From G942493375 sp942493375 (GTDB lineage: Bacteria; Armatimonadota; UBA5829), in contig OW818698.1 of NCBI GenBank assembly GCA_942493375.1, forward strand, positions 124,001-188,000: a DNA stretch of 64,000 nucleotides, written 5' to 3'. A model generated the notes under the pieces. It ran no database searches. It had not been told where the DNA came from and worked only from the letters and a program-made list of their open reading frames with translations. Position 1 is the first letter of the stretch. Each line of letters begins with the position of its first letter. Both the position numbers and the translations under genes were made by a program. Shown here in pieces: positions 24,355 through 34,340 of the stretch.

Positions 24355-26289
24355 ATGAAAAAGAGCCTGGCTTACAAAATAATCGAATCCCATCTCGTTT
24401 CCGGCAACATGATAGCTGGAGAAGAGATTGCAATATCTATCGACCATACCCTCACTCAGGATGCAACCGGCACTATGGCGTATCTGCAATTTGAGGCGAT
24501 GGGTATTCCGAAAGTCCGCACAAAACGTTCGGTCAGTTATGTAGACCATAATACGCTGCAAACTGGCTTTGAGAACGCCGATGACCACGCTTACCTGCAG
24601 AGTGTTGCGGCAAAATATGGTCTCTACTTCTCAAGACCAGGAAACGGTATTTGTCACCAGGTGCAACTGGAGCGTTTTGATATCCCTGGAGACACCCTGC
24701 TTGGTTCAGACAGTCACACCCCTACCGGTGGAGGTCTTGGAACTCTTGCAATAGGCGCCGGCGGTCTGGATGTCGCAGCTGCTATGGCTGGTGAACCGTT
24801 CTATATGCCTATGCCGAAAATATGTCTGGTTGATCTGACCGGTAGTCTCTCCTCCTGGGTAAGCGCAAAGGATGTAATCCTCGAGGTCCTGCGCATCCTG
24901 ACCGTTAAAGGTGGAGTTGGCAAGATCATTGAGTATGGTGGAGAAGGAGTCAGCAGCCTCTCCGCTACCGACCGCGCTACAATCACTAACATGGGCGCAG
25001 AGCTTGGAGCGACAACATCGATATTCCCAAGCGATGAGATCACCAAAGAGTTTATGATTGCCCAAAACAGAGAGGCAGACTGGAAATCTTTATCTGCCGA
25101 TCTTGATGCAGCATATGATGAAGTGATCCATATCAACTTGAGCGATCTGGAACCAATGATAGCCTGCCCGCATATGCCGGACAAGGTAGTAAAGGTTTCA
25201 GAGATCGAAGGAACTCCGGTAGACCAGGTGGCAATCGGCAGCTGTACAAACTCATCACTGCGAGACTTAATGGTTGTCGCACAGGTTATGAAAGGCCGCA
25301 CAGTCCATCCGAATGTCAGCCTGGCAATATCTCCCGGTTCAAAGCAAGTTTTCGAAATGATCGCCAGAAGCGGAATGCTGGCCGATTTAATTGCAGGTGG
25401 AGCAAGGATTCTGGAATCAGCCTGCGGACCGTGTATAGGAATGGGGCAATCCCCAAAGACCAACGCAGTCTCGGTAAGAACATTTAACAGGAACTTTGAA
25501 GGTCGAACAGGCACCAAGAGTGCGCAGGTATATCTTGCTGGTCCGGAAGTCGCAATAGCAGCAGCCATCACCGGCGTTATCACCGACCCACGCAAACTGG
25601 GCGAACCGGTCATAGTGACCCTGCCGAAAACCTATATCGTGGACGATGGAATGATCATTCCTCCTGCACAAAATCCTGAATCAGTTGAGATAGTGCGCGG
25701 ACCGAACATCAAACCATTACCTCAAAACACCGAACTGCCAGATACTCTTTCCGGCAAACTGCTGCTAAAAGTCGGAGATAATATAACTACCGACCATATT
25801 ATGCCTGCCGGTGCAAAAGTGTTACCGTTAAGGTCGAACATCCCGGCAATATCTGAGCATGTTTTCGAACAGGTAGACACGCAGTTCGCAACCCGGGCAA
25901 AAGAGTCCGGTGGAGGATTTATATTAGGCGGAGAGAACTATGGACAGGGAAGTTCCAGAGAACACGCTGCGCTTGCTCCTATGTATCTGGGAGTTAAAGC
26001 AGTCATTGTGAAGTCCTTTGCCAGAATCCACAGGCAGAACCTTGTTAACTTCGGCATTTTACCTCTCAAACTGGTGAACGTCGAAGATTATGACAAGTTC
26101 AGCCAGATGGACCAGATAGAGATTCCGGGAATCAGACAGGCTCTTGAAGCTGGTGACCATATGCTCAGAGCAATAAATGCAACAACAGGCGAAACAGTCC
26201 AGCTGACACACGACCTCTCCCCCAGAGAGACCGCAACAGCCCTGGCTGGCGGAAGACTAAACGCCATCAAGCTAAGTGCTGGTAAATAA
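24355..26289 (+). CDS. Aconitate hydratase, Aquifex type (TIGR01342-like)
   Basis: Interconverts citrate and isocitrate in the TCA cycle. The 644-residue length, shorter than AcnA/AcnB, and the overall order match the compact Aquifex-type aconitase. The catalytic/large part begins KSLAYKIIESHLVSG and contains DHTLTQDATGTMAYL and LGSDSHTPTGGGLG. The [4Fe-4S] ligands are Cys297 (IGSCTNSS), Cys357 and Cys360 (ACGPCIGMG). The swivel domain is at the end: DNITTDHIMPAG, YGQGSSREHAALAP and SFARIHRQNLVNFGILPL. ATG 24355 has GGTGG upstream; an in-frame ATG at 24205 would put a 50-residue extension with no counterpart in the family over the promoter-like region. 3-isopropylmalate dehydratase is less likely because large and small parts are fused. 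Confidence 0.93.
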   Translation: MKKSLAYKIIESHLVSGNMIAGEEIAISIDHTLTQDATGTMAYLQFEAMGIPKVRTKRSVSYVDHNTLQTGFENADDHAYLQSVAAKYGLYFSRPGNGICHQVQLERFDIPGDTLLGSDSHTPTGGGLGTLAIGAGGLDVAAAMAGEPFYMPMPKICLVDLTGSLSSWVSAKDVILEVLRILTVKGGVGKIIEYGGEGVSSLSATDRATITNMGAELGATTSIFPSDEITKEFMIAQNREADWKSLSADLDAAYDEVIHINLSDLEPMIACPHMPDKVVKVSEIEGTPVDQVAIGSCTNSSLRDLMVVAQVMKGRTVHPNVSLAISPGSKQVFEMIARSGMLADLIAGGARILESACGPCIGMGQSPKTNAVSVRTFNRNFEGRTGTKSAQVYLAGPEVAIAAAITGVITDPRKLGEPVIVTLPKTYIVDDGMIIPPAQNPESVEIVRGPNIKPLPQNTELPDTLSGKLLLKVGDNITTDHIMPAGAKVLPLRSNIPAISEHVFEQVDTQFATRAKESGGGFILGGENYGQGSSREHAALAPMYLGVKAVIVKSFARIHRQNLVNFGILPLKLVNVEDYDKFSQMDQIEIPGIRQALEAGDHMLRAINATTGETVQLTHDLSPRETATALAGGRLNAIKLSAGK

Positions 26290-26291
26290 AC

Positions 26292-26411
26292 TAACAGTTC
26301 AGTAATATACGAACATTGTCATCCTGAGGAACGAAGGATCTGCTGTTCATTCGGTAAAAGCAGATCCTTCGTTCCTCAGGATGACAATGTTCCAGCAACT
26401 CTGAACTGTTA
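26292..26411. repeat. TCCTGAGGAACGAAGGATC palindromic element, copy 4, full length
   Basis: Outer ends TAACAGTTCAG (26292-26302) and CTGAACTGTTA (26401-26411) are exact inverted copies. The inner arms 26311-26344 and 26359-26392 are paired. It fills the gap between aconitase and the GH127 gene, both on the plus strand. Confidence 0.9.
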
Positions 26412-26452
26412 CGACCGATCGGACAGATTATCCCATAAGGTGAGGTAATGTA

Positions 26453-28273
26453 ATGCAGATCACATCCAATTTTGAAAGATGCACATTATCGGAAGCAGAG
26501 TTCACTGGATGGCTTGATAGCTACGTGAAGGGTGTCAGTGGTCAATGGTTAAAAATAGCCCCAAGTGCTAATCCTGCTATGCTTGAGATGTTCAGGGACA
26601 GAGATCGCACTCCTCTCAGAGAGCTCCTGCCATGGTCTGGTGAGTTCGCAGGCAAATACCTTACTTCAGCAGTCCAGGTGTATCGCCTGACCCATGAAAA
26701 GGAACTTAAGGACTATCTGCAGCGTTTTGTCCAGGAACTGATCTCTTGCCAGGACATAGATGGTTACCTGGGACCCTGGCCAATGGAAAAACGTCTTGCC
26801 GGTGAATGGGATGCCTGGGGACACTATCATATAATGGTAGGATTGATCTTCTGGTATGAAGAGACCTGCGATAACAAAGCCCTTGCCTGTGCACAGCGTA
26901 TAGCTGACCTGTTGTCTAATAAGTTCCTCAATGCTGAACCTGGTAAGCGTCTGGTTGATATTGGTGCCACAGAGATGAATCTGGCACCGGTGCACTCGCT
27001 TTGTATGCTATATGAGAAAACCGGCATCGAAAAATATCTCTCACTTGCTAAACAGCTATCAGAAGAGTTCCAATGCAAAGGAACCGACGGAGTTCAGGCA
27101 GGTGATTACATCGAAACAGCTCTTAAGGGAATGGATTTCTACCAGATACCAAAACCCAGATGGGAAAGTCTGCACCCTATAATGGGTATTGCGGCTCTGT
27201 ATAGAATCACCGGTGATGAGAAATATCGCAAGGCATTCGAGCATATCTGGTGGAGCATAGTCAAAACGGACAGGCACAATAATGGCGGTTTCTCTGCAGG
27301 TGAACAAGCCCAGGGAACCCCATATCACACCGGAGCTATCGAGACCTGCTGCACTATCGCATGGCTTGCGACAAGTGTAGAGATGTTAAAACTCACCGGC
27401 AGCTCCATCGTAGCCGATGAAATCGAGATCTCCACTTACAACTCAGTGATTGGTATGCACTCATCTACAGGGCGTTGGGTCACATATAACACTCCCATGG
27501 ACGGAGTAAGAAGGGCCAGCGCCCACGAGATAGTTTTCCAGGCAAAAGAAGGTTCTCCTGAACTCAACTGCTGCAGTGTCAACGGCCCCAGAGGCTTTGG
27601 TATGATCAGTGACTGGGCTCTGATGACTGATGATCAGGACATAGCTATAAACTACTACGGCCCATCGACTTTGACCACTAATCTTCCATCAGGCAACCAG
27701 ATCACACTTATCCAAAAAACAGACTATCCCATCGATAACCGCATCTCAATTCATGTAAATCCTGAAACAACAGAGAATTTCGCACTGTTGCTCAGAATCC
27801 CCTACTGGTCAAAAGAGAACTCTGTAACAGTGAACGGCGAACAAATCGATGATGTGGCCGCTGGAGAATATCTCAAGATCAAACGACAGTGGACTGCCGG
27901 CGATAAAATCGAGATTGAACTGGACTTCAGCCTTCACTATTGGATACACGAAGATCAAGCTGGAATGGCATCAATATACAGAGGACCAATCCTCCTCACC
28001 TATGATCGCAGATTCAACGAAATGGACCCGGACAGCGTTCCAACTCTGGATGCTCGAAAAATGTCTGGCACCTTACTGGATACTACAAATCATTGGGTAC
28101 AACCTATCCTGCTATTGGAGTTTGATACACAGGATGGTGGAAAGCTTAGGCTGTGTGACTTTGGAAGCGCAGGTGAAAGCGGGACTCCATATAAATCATG
28201 GCTTGCAGTAGCAAACCTACCCGACGCTGAACTATTCAGTCAGACAAATCCACTGAGAAGTTTACTTATCTAA
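26453..28273 (+). CDS. GH127 beta-L-arabinofuranosidase-like protein
   Basis: Cytoplasmic enzyme of the DUF1680/GH127 family that releases L-arabinofuranose (or related sugars) from short glycans; no signal peptide. GAGG lies 7 bases before the ATG. The (alpha/alpha)6 barrel runs about 40-430 with FAGKYLTSAVQVYRLT, DGYLGPWPMEKR, WDAWGHYHIMVGLIFWYE and AIETCCTIAW. The zinc-thiolate site of the family is present: Glu297, Cys299, and the pair Cys373-Cys374 in ELNCCSVNG, where the first is the expected nucleophile. A beta-sandwich domain follows (SIHVNPETTENFALLLRIPYW). 606 aa fits the family. Its TAA stop belongs to a fragment of the CCCGC repeat family. Confidence 0.92.
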   Translation: MQITSNFERCTLSEAEFTGWLDSYVKGVSGQWLKIAPSANPAMLEMFRDRDRTPLRELLPWSGEFAGKYLTSAVQVYRLTHEKELKDYLQRFVQELISCQDIDGYLGPWPMEKRLAGEWDAWGHYHIMVGLIFWYEETCDNKALACAQRIADLLSNKFLNAEPGKRLVDIGATEMNLAPVHSLCMLYEKTGIEKYLSLAKQLSEEFQCKGTDGVQAGDYIETALKGMDFYQIPKPRWESLHPIMGIAALYRITGDEKYRKAFEHIWWSIVKTDRHNNGGFSAGEQAQGTPYHTGAIETCCTIAWLATSVEMLKLTGSSIVADEIEISTYNSVIGMHSSTGRWVTYNTPMDGVRRASAHEIVFQAKEGSPELNCCSVNGPRGFGMISDWALMTDDQDIAINYYGPSTLTTNLPSGNQITLIQKTDYPIDNRISIHVNPETTENFALLLRIPYWSKENSVTVNGEQIDDVAAGEYLKIKRQWTAGDKIEIELDFSLHYWIHEDQAGMASIYRGPILLTYDRRFNEMDPDSVPTLDARKMSGTLLDTTNHWVQPILLLEFDTQDGGKLRLCDFGSAGESGTPYKSWLAVANLPDAELFSQTNPLRSLLI

Positions 28274-28285
28274 CCCGCATTATTC
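28271..28285. repeat. End fragment of the CCCGC-TTATTCA repeat family
   Basis: TAACCCGCATTATTC matches one end of the 80-base element exactly, but no second end is found nearby. The stop codon of the GH127 gene is part of it, so the insertion may have set the reading-frame end. Confidence 0.5.
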
Positions 28286-28314
28286 GGGAGGGGAAATTCT
28301 ACTGCGAGTAAAGA

Positions 28315-29175
28315 CTACTTTCGCATCCGTCTGAGTTTCCCCAGACCAACCATCAGTAAGGGTAATCCAAACCCAAGAAGAGTGACCGGCTCCGGGACCA
28401 GACTATCATCGCCTCCACCTCCGCCACCACCATTACCACCACCACTGCCAAATATGGAACCGATGATCGGGATACTTCCGGCGAAAATCAAGGCATTAGT
28501 CCAGGATGGGCCTCCGCCACCACCAATTAGTATTGTCGGGAGTTCCGTCAACACAGCCGCTGGCACTACAGGTATAATTTCCGGCAATATATCCAGTGGA
28601 GGTGTTCCAACTGTTTCAATTGGTGCAGGCTTAACTAACTCTTCGATGCTTGTCGGGGGCTTGGCCTCAGGAGATGGGGTAATGACTTCCTCCACTGGTT
28701 CAACGCCCAGTGTTTCAAGTGGTGTTCCCTTAACCTTTTCCTGTACAACATCCGGGGCTTTCAGTTTCTTAGCCAGCGGGTTTCCACAAGACCAAACAAG
28801 GATCGGTCTACCAGTTCTGTCCACAAAGAGAGCAGTGCCTTTTGGATACAATTTTGTTTTGGTGTGTATTACACCTTTTTTGCCGACATACCATACCGTG
28901 GCACGAAGCGGTTTTTTTATGGAAACCAGTTTCAGGTTTCTTTCAAAATAGCTAGCAACTGTCTGTGAAGATATACTAAAGTGTTTGGCGTATCTCTGCC
29001 TTGCGACGGAATCATTACGCACCTGTCGAACAAGTTCTGCAACCGAAACCGCTCGTTGTCTAATAAAAGAACCAGCTGGTGTATTTACAGTTAGTGCATA
29101 TAGATCAGAGTGGCATATGACGACGGAGATAAAAAGTGCCAAGACTATCGAAACAAAAAGTTTAATACTATCCAC
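28315..29175 (-). CDS. PEP-CTERM sorted surface protein
   Basis: Exported protein with a C-terminal sorting tag for exosortase: VPEP, a hydrophobic helix (VTLLGFGLPLLMVGLG) and a basic end (KLRRMRK). The N-terminus is a signal peptide (MDSIKLFVSIVLALFISVV). Residues about 40-150 form a small domain (VAELVRQVRNDSVARQRYAKHF, ATVWYVGKKGVIHTKTKLYPKG, RPILVWSCGNPL) that I have seen in no characterised protein. A Pro/Glu/Thr-rich linker and a Gly-only stretch (GGGNGGGGGGG) lead to the tag. The start codon is GTG without a clear Shine-Dalgarno site. No exosortase gene is in this window. Function unknown; surface or extracellular-polymer attachment is likely. Confidence 0.85.
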   Translation of the reverse strand: MDSIKLFVSIVLALFISVVICHSDLYALTVNTPAGSFIRQRAVSVAELVRQVRNDSVARQRYAKHFSISSQTVASYFERNLKLVSIKKPLRATVWYVGKKGVIHTKTKLYPKGTALFVDRTGRPILVWSCGNPLAKKLKAPDVVQEKVKGTPLETLGVEPVEEVITPSPEAKPPTSIEELVKPAPIETVGTPPLDILPEIIPVVPAAVLTELPTILIGGGGGPSWTNALIFAGSIPIIGSIFGSGGGNGGGGGGGDDSLVPEPVTLLGFGLPLLMVGLGKLRRMRK

Positions 29176-29296
29176 ATTTTCTGGACAAATGTTCCAGATT
29201 TTTCGAATTCAGCTTGACTCAAACCACTGGAACCTATAATCAATTATACTACATATTTCATGCTTCCAATCATTTACCGCCAAATACTTTTGACAC

Positions 29297-31432
29297 TCAA
29301 CTCTCGACCGTCTTCTTGATCACTATTATCGCTATATCATCTCGTAATATTCCACCTGCAAACGATGTTGCACCCTCAACCAGTCTAGATGCAATTTGCT
29401 CAGTAGTCGCGTTCACGTTTTCCGACAAGCAAGCAGTAATCCCGTCTGTGCCAAACAAAGCAGAATCATTATCGATTCTAGCTTCAGTAATCCCATCAGT
29501 TACCATCACAAGCATATCACCATCGGCAAGTTTCAAGTTGCCTTCGATGTATGTCTGTTCACCCATGCCAAGGAACATAGGACCGCCTTCGGATAGAGAC
29601 TGAATGCTCCCATCTGCCTGCCTGAATACCGGGGGCTCATGACCGGCATTTGTATAGGCGACACTGTTGCAGCGGGTATCCAATACTGCAAGAAATGCAG
29701 TAAACATATCACTCTCGGATACAATTTCTCTTGTCAATGCACTATTTACCTGTCTCATTATTTCTGAAGGCCGATCATTTAAAAAAGCATAACTCCGGAT
29801 AGTATGTCTTACTGCAGCTACACGCCCGGCAGCCAGCAATCCCTTACCGACAACATCGCCCATAACGATCCCGATCTTGCCTTCCCCAATTGCAAACACA
29901 TCATAGAAATCACCGCACACTTCTGCCTCCAGCAATGCAGGATGGTATCTAGTAGCCATTTCATAGCCTGGCATCTGCATCGGTATCCGAGGAGGGAGAA
30001 TTATTTGTTGCAGCATATCTGCAATATGAGCATTGCGCTTTGATGCCTGCAATTGAATTTCCTGAGCCATTCGCCGTTCGGAACAGTCGCGAAAATATAC
30101 CGACAGTCCATCCTGATAAGGGTATACACGCACTTCAAACCATTTATCGAACGGAGCATAATAACTCTCAAACTGTACCGAACTACTCTCCTGTGCAGCT
30201 CTCTCATATTCTGTTTGGAACACAGTTCCGAGCGCTTGGGGAAACATCTCCCATATGTTCTGATCTAACAACTGCTCGCGAGATGCCTTTAAAATATTCT
30301 GAGCTTCTTTATTTACATAAGTAAAACGCCAATCCTTATCCAAAGTAAAAAATGCATCAGAAATACTCTCAAGTATCTGAGTCACTTTCTCATTAGATCT
30401 CGCCAATTCCTCTTCAGCCAGCTTGCGTTCTAATTCACCAGCCGCACGTATGGAGATCAGTTGCAGCAATGTTTCCGCTCGCTTGAGATTTCGTATCGGT
30501 CTTCGACTGATCATAACAATCAACCCAATAGGTTGTCCCTGGGAACTCCAGAGCGTTGCTCCCACATAAGCCTCAGCATTCATCTCCTGAAGTGCTGTAT
30601 CTTTTGGAAATAGATCCCTCACTCCCTCTGGAAAAGAATAGACTGTTTTGCCAACGACAACGTTACAAGGCGTTTCTTTCAGTGCATAATCCTGATTATC
30701 TTCAAACCGACCATCGAAGTACACAGCAACTGTTCTAGCAGTCAACTGGTCTTCTAATAGCCGGTCTATGCAGACATAGTCTACACCCAGGTTCTCGGCA
30801 AGATACCTTGCGATCAATTGGAAGAAATCACCGTCCGAAGCCGACCATCCACACTGCAGTAAGAACAGTCGAGTATTTTCAATCTGTTTCTGTTCAGTTA
30901 TATCAATGACTGCAATACGGCATTCCGTTGCATTAGTAGAAACCATTGCATCCAGGCGCACATAAATAGGTTCTGTTGTCTCCATTGACAATTGGACCTC
31001 ACATGATTCTCTTCCTGAATTGCAAAAAACTCGTTCTAGAAAATCGTAAAACACAGGTCGCGAATCACGGGCAACAAAAAGTCCAAAGCACCGTTTAAAC
31101 AGTTCGGAGCGATTCATATTTAGCAACTTCGCTCCAGTCAAATTAACCTGGCAAATGTTAGCCTGGCGGTCAAGTGAAAAGTAACTCACTGGAGCAAAGT
31201 CGTATAGCTCGGTATACTGCTCCAACCCTTGCTCAATGGCTACCCGTGAATGCCGGAGTTCTTCATTCTGCATTTCCAATTCAATCTGGTGGACTTGCAG
31301 TTCATGTATAATACGCTGTATATCCTGCTCTTCAAGAGACGTGCAATCTGGTGCTTCAGTTTCTTTTAAATGATTTTCTGCTAATTTTCTGATTTCTGCA
31401 GCGTCTGTTGATATAAGTTCATCGTCCCTCAA
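29297..31432 (-). CDS. Multi-sensor PAS-GAF-PAS SpoIIE-type (PP2C) phosphatase
   Basis: Soluble regulator that probably dephosphorylates an anti-sigma antagonist (STAS protein) when its sensors are triggered. TTG start at 31432 with GGAGG 8 bases upstream. Domains: coiled coil (IIHELQVHQIELEMQNEEL, about 45-65), PAS (about 70-185), GAF (about 195-335), PAS (about 345-470), SpoIIE phosphatase (about 500-705). The phosphatase metal-binding motifs are present: EVCGDFYDVF, GIVMGDVVGKGLLAA, AYTNAGHEPP and DMLVMVTDGITEA. Same domain order and about the same wording as the next gene upstream, so the two are paralogues by duplication. No STAS, RsbW-like kinase or sigma gene lies beside it. Confidence 0.9.
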   Translation of the reverse strand: MRDDELISTDAAEIRKLAENHLKETEAPDCTSLEEQDIQRIIHELQVHQIELEMQNEELRHSRVAIEQGLEQYTELYDFAPVSYFSLDRQANICQVNLTGAKLLNMNRSELFKRCFGLFVARDSRPVFYDFLERVFCNSGRESCEVQLSMETTEPIYVRLDAMVSTNATECRIAVIDITEQKQIENTRLFLLQCGWSASDGDFFQLIARYLAENLGVDYVCIDRLLEDQLTARTVAVYFDGRFEDNQDYALKETPCNVVVGKTVYSFPEGVRDLFPKDTALQEMNAEAYVGATLWSSQGQPIGLIVMISRRPIRNLKRAETLLQLISIRAAGELERKLAEEELARSNEKVTQILESISDAFFTLDKDWRFTYVNKEAQNILKASREQLLDQNIWEMFPQALGTVFQTEYERAAQESSSVQFESYYAPFDKWFEVRVYPYQDGLSVYFRDCSERRMAQEIQLQASKRNAHIADMLQQIILPPRIPMQMPGYEMATRYHPALLEAEVCGDFYDVFAIGEGKIGIVMGDVVGKGLLAAGRVAAVRHTIRSYAFLNDRPSEIMRQVNSALTREIVSESDMFTAFLAVLDTRCNSVAYTNAGHEPPVFRQADGSIQSLSEGGPMFLGMGEQTYIEGNLKLADGDMLVMVTDGITEARIDNDSALFGTDGITACLSENVNATTEQIASRLVEGATSFAGGILRDDIAIIVIKKTVES

Positions 31433-31590
31433 AAAAATGGCCTCCGCTATGTAGCCTGTTGTTTGTCAAGACCCACGCGTATTCATTATTCATACCCGTA
31501 CGTCAGCATTTTTACACAACATGCTTATATATTTACAAATAATGAGTTGAAATAGTTTGCTTACCAATCAATGATTAATGCCGTGAAAAC

Positions 31591-34323
31591 TCATTCTGTT
31601 TTCTTAATAACCAGCACAGAGGCATCATCACGAAGAGGTCCATTGGCAAACTTTTTTGCACTTTCCATGATTGCAGTGGATATTTGTTCGGCTGTCCTGG
31701 ATGCGTGTGTGGACATACAGTTTATTACTCCCTCAGCACCATAATGCTGTGCGCACCTGTCGATACCGGCTTCTGTTATGCCGTCGGTTACCGTCACAAA
31801 CACATCCCCTGGTTGCAGATTCAAATAACCTTCCAGATATACCTGCTTACCCAAACCGCAGAACATGGGACCGCCGACATTCAATAGCTTAGCCATCCCA
31901 CTAGCCTGCCATAATAGAGGAGGTTCATGACCTGCATTTGAATATGTCAATATACCGATTTTCGTATCTAGTACAGCAAAGAACGCTGTCAGCATATCAT
32001 TCTCCATGGCAATATCTCTGCAAAGAGCGTCATTGACAAGGGTCATAACCTTAGAAGGGCGATCATACAAAAATGCATAACTCCTTATCATGTTCTTCGC
32101 GGCAGTTACCCTCATAGCGGCAAGTAGACCCTTACCTACTATGTCACCAATAGATATACCGATATAACCATCCCCAAGATCGAAAATGTCGCAGAAGTCC
32201 CCACATACCTCAGCCTCCTGAGAAGCTGGCTGATATTTAGTGGCTATCTCATATCCTGGCGGTTGTATGGGCAATTGTGTCGGCACAACAGTCTTCTGAA
32301 ATACTTCAGCAATATGATGGTCCCGTTCAGCAGCTCTTGCTAGCTCATTTTCAACCAATTTGCGCTGTGTTATGTCTCGGTTACTTATCCGAAGACCGAG
32401 GTATTTCCCATCTTCAGCATAAACTCGTTGGCAAACGTGAGCAATCCAGCGTTCCTGACCGGCACGGTTCAATATACGGAAATCCATTTCATGGTATCCC
32501 GGCACAACGGACTCATTCGACTTATGCAGGATGTACTCTCTGAAATTATCCCTATCATCAGGATGTACTATGTCCACAAGAAGACCTGTGTTCTCCTTGA
32601 ACTCCTCCACCCGATAACCGGTTATTCCCTCACACGATGGTGAGACATATCGCAGTTCACCTTCCGGTGTCATCCAATATTCCCAATCGGAAGTATAATC
32701 TGCAACAGTACGGTAGTTTACTTCGCTTTCGCGGAGAGCCTCATCTGACTGCTTTCGTAAAATGATGTCCCAAGCCAGATTGGCAAGCGACACCAGAGCT
32801 TCTACATCCTGGTTATCATAATCTTCAGCCTTGTTTCCAACGCCCAAAATTGCAACAACCAGATCACTACGCATTATGGGTATCAATAGCTCTCGTTGCA
32901 CAGCCGAGTGTCCTGGTGGCAGCCCCTTGCGATGTGGAAGCGCAGCATAGTCGTTATGGATAACAGGACAGCGCTGGCGAAGACAATCGACCCAAACACC
33001 AGCCTCTTCAATATCATAATGCCCTCTCATGTTTTCAGCGCTGCAGAGAGTTTTTTTGGTGTTGGTAGACCATGATTGCAACAGCAATGTATTCTGGTCC
33101 CTTTCTACAAAATGGAAAAAACCAATGCTGCTGCCGGTCAATATTTCAGCTTCATCAATCGTGCATTGTAACAGCTCATCCAGAGTATGGTCTGCATAAC
33201 ACTCACTCAGACGTAATCGCGCTTGTAGAATATCTTCGTTACGCTTCCGTTCGGTGATATCCCGGATTGCAGCAAGATGAACAGATTGCCCTTTCCAGAC
33301 AAAAAATCGTGCTTTAATCTCGACCGGAAAAACTGCGCCATCTTTCTTCCTGTGAAATCGTAATGGTATCGTAACTACCTGGTCTGGGATATCAGGTACG
33401 CCATCTGTAGCACGTTGAGTTTCTTCAGGTTCTGCAGACAAATCTGTGTTTGTTTTACTCAGCAACTCATCATGATTGAATCCATATAATGTTTCTGCGG
33501 CCAGATTAGCATCCAAAATACTGCCTGTTGCGTTGTCAATGAGAACGATAGCATCAGACTCAGCTCCAAACAACTCACGATACCGGCTCTCACTCTCTCT
33601 AAGTTCCTCCTCTGTCCGTATACGTTCGACAATATCCGCCTGCAATTCCTCATTTGCCAGTCGCAACTCCTCCGTCCTGTCAAGTACACATTGTTCCATC
33701 TCATCATATGCTCTTTGCAGGGCCTCTTCAGCCTGCTTTCGCTCTGTGATGTCATTCAACGTGATACGGAACAGGGGGTTTTCATCACTGTCTCTGGCAA
33801 TACCAGCTTCCAGCAGCACCCAAAATATCGCTCCAGTCTTTTTCTTCATGCGCAATTCACAGGCCTGAGGTATATCCGTACGCAATCTGTTCTCTGAATG
33901 CATATCGTTGAGTGTTTTGTTTAGCCTGAAATAAGTATCCTGGTCTTCAAAGAGGATGAAGCATGCAAAAGGTTGATTGATTAACAATCCCCGGTTTATG
34001 TCCAGCATGGTTGCTGCAGTGAGGTTTACTTCCTTAATCAGTCCATGTTCATCTAGAGTACAATAACCAACCGGTGCTAACTCATATAAATCGAAATAAC
34101 GAGCCCGGGCAGCCTCTAATTCCGCTTGTACTTGGAGTAGGGCTTCATTCTGCATCTCCAACTCGATCTGATGGACCTGCAATTCATGAAGTGTACGTAA
34201 GGTTTCCTCAGGTGATAATACACCAGGACTTTTTAGAGATGCATCTGCATTTTTACTGCTAATCTCCTCAGCTTGTTTGCGCAGTTTATTAGTTATACCG
34301 GTCCAGTCATCCTTACTACTCAA
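31591..34323 (-). CDS. Multi-sensor PAS-PAS-GAF-PAS SpoIIE-type (PP2C) phosphatase
   Basis: Larger paralogue of the preceding phosphatase. The TTG at 34323 is preferred (GGAGG 6 bases upstream); the longer open frame to 34359 runs into a palindromic repeat and would begin LNKRARDW. Domains: coiled coil (LRTLHELQVHQIELEMQNEAL), PAS (about 60-175), helical linker, PAS (about 230-355), GAF (about 375-530), PAS_3-type (about 535-665, WEYWMTPEGELRYVSP), SpoIIE phosphatase (about 690-905) with EVCGDFCDIF, GISIGDIVGKGLLAA, YSNAGHEPPLLW and DVFVTVTDGITEA. Expected to work in partner switching. 158 bases separate it from the shorter paralogue. Confidence 0.9.
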   Translation of the reverse strand: MSSKDDWTGITNKLRKQAEEISSKNADASLKSPGVLSPEETLRTLHELQVHQIELEMQNEALLQVQAELEAARARYFDLYELAPVGYCTLDEHGLIKEVNLTAATMLDINRGLLINQPFACFILFEDQDTYFRLNKTLNDMHSENRLRTDIPQACELRMKKKTGAIFWVLLEAGIARDSDENPLFRITLNDITERKQAEEALQRAYDEMEQCVLDRTEELRLANEELQADIVERIRTEEELRESESRYRELFGAESDAIVLIDNATGSILDANLAAETLYGFNHDELLSKTNTDLSAEPEETQRATDGVPDIPDQVVTIPLRFHRKKDGAVFPVEIKARFFVWKGQSVHLAAIRDITERKRNEDILQARLRLSECYADHTLDELLQCTIDEAEILTGSSIGFFHFVERDQNTLLLQSWSTNTKKTLCSAENMRGHYDIEEAGVWVDCLRQRCPVIHNDYAALPHRKGLPPGHSAVQRELLIPIMRSDLVVAILGVGNKAEDYDNQDVEALVSLANLAWDIILRKQSDEALRESEVNYRTVADYTSDWEYWMTPEGELRYVSPSCEGITGYRVEEFKENTGLLVDIVHPDDRDNFREYILHKSNESVVPGYHEMDFRILNRAGQERWIAHVCQRVYAEDGKYLGLRISNRDITQRKLVENELARAAERDHHIAEVFQKTVVPTQLPIQPPGYEIATKYQPASQEAEVCGDFCDIFDLGDGYIGISIGDIVGKGLLAAMRVTAAKNMIRSYAFLYDRPSKVMTLVNDALCRDIAMENDMLTAFFAVLDTKIGILTYSNAGHEPPLLWQASGMAKLLNVGGPMFCGLGKQVYLEGYLNLQPGDVFVTVTDGITEAGIDRCAQHYGAEGVINCMSTHASRTAEQISTAIMESAKKFANGPLRDDASVLVIKKTE

Positions 34324-34340
34324 TGTGGGCCTCCAGTCTC

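Noticed and set aside
24801..25613. A 270-codon open frame on the minus strand inside the aconitase gene
   Set aside because: It is the mirror image of a highly conserved coding sequence; no ribosome site and no recognisable domain.
24355..26289. 3-isopropylmalate dehydratase (LeuCD) rather than aconitase
   Set aside because: Large and swivel domains are fused in one 644-aa chain and no leu genes flank it; this fits the Aquifex-type aconitase.
28401..28445. A possible phase-variable homopolymer tract in the PEP-CTERM gene
   Set aside because: The glycine codons are mixed (CCA, CCT and CCG complements), so there is no true single-base run to slip.
28382..28951. A 189-codon plus-strand frame with a poly-proline start
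   Set aside because: It is the complement of the glycine-rich part of the PEP-CTERM protein, which has a clear signal peptide and sorting tag.
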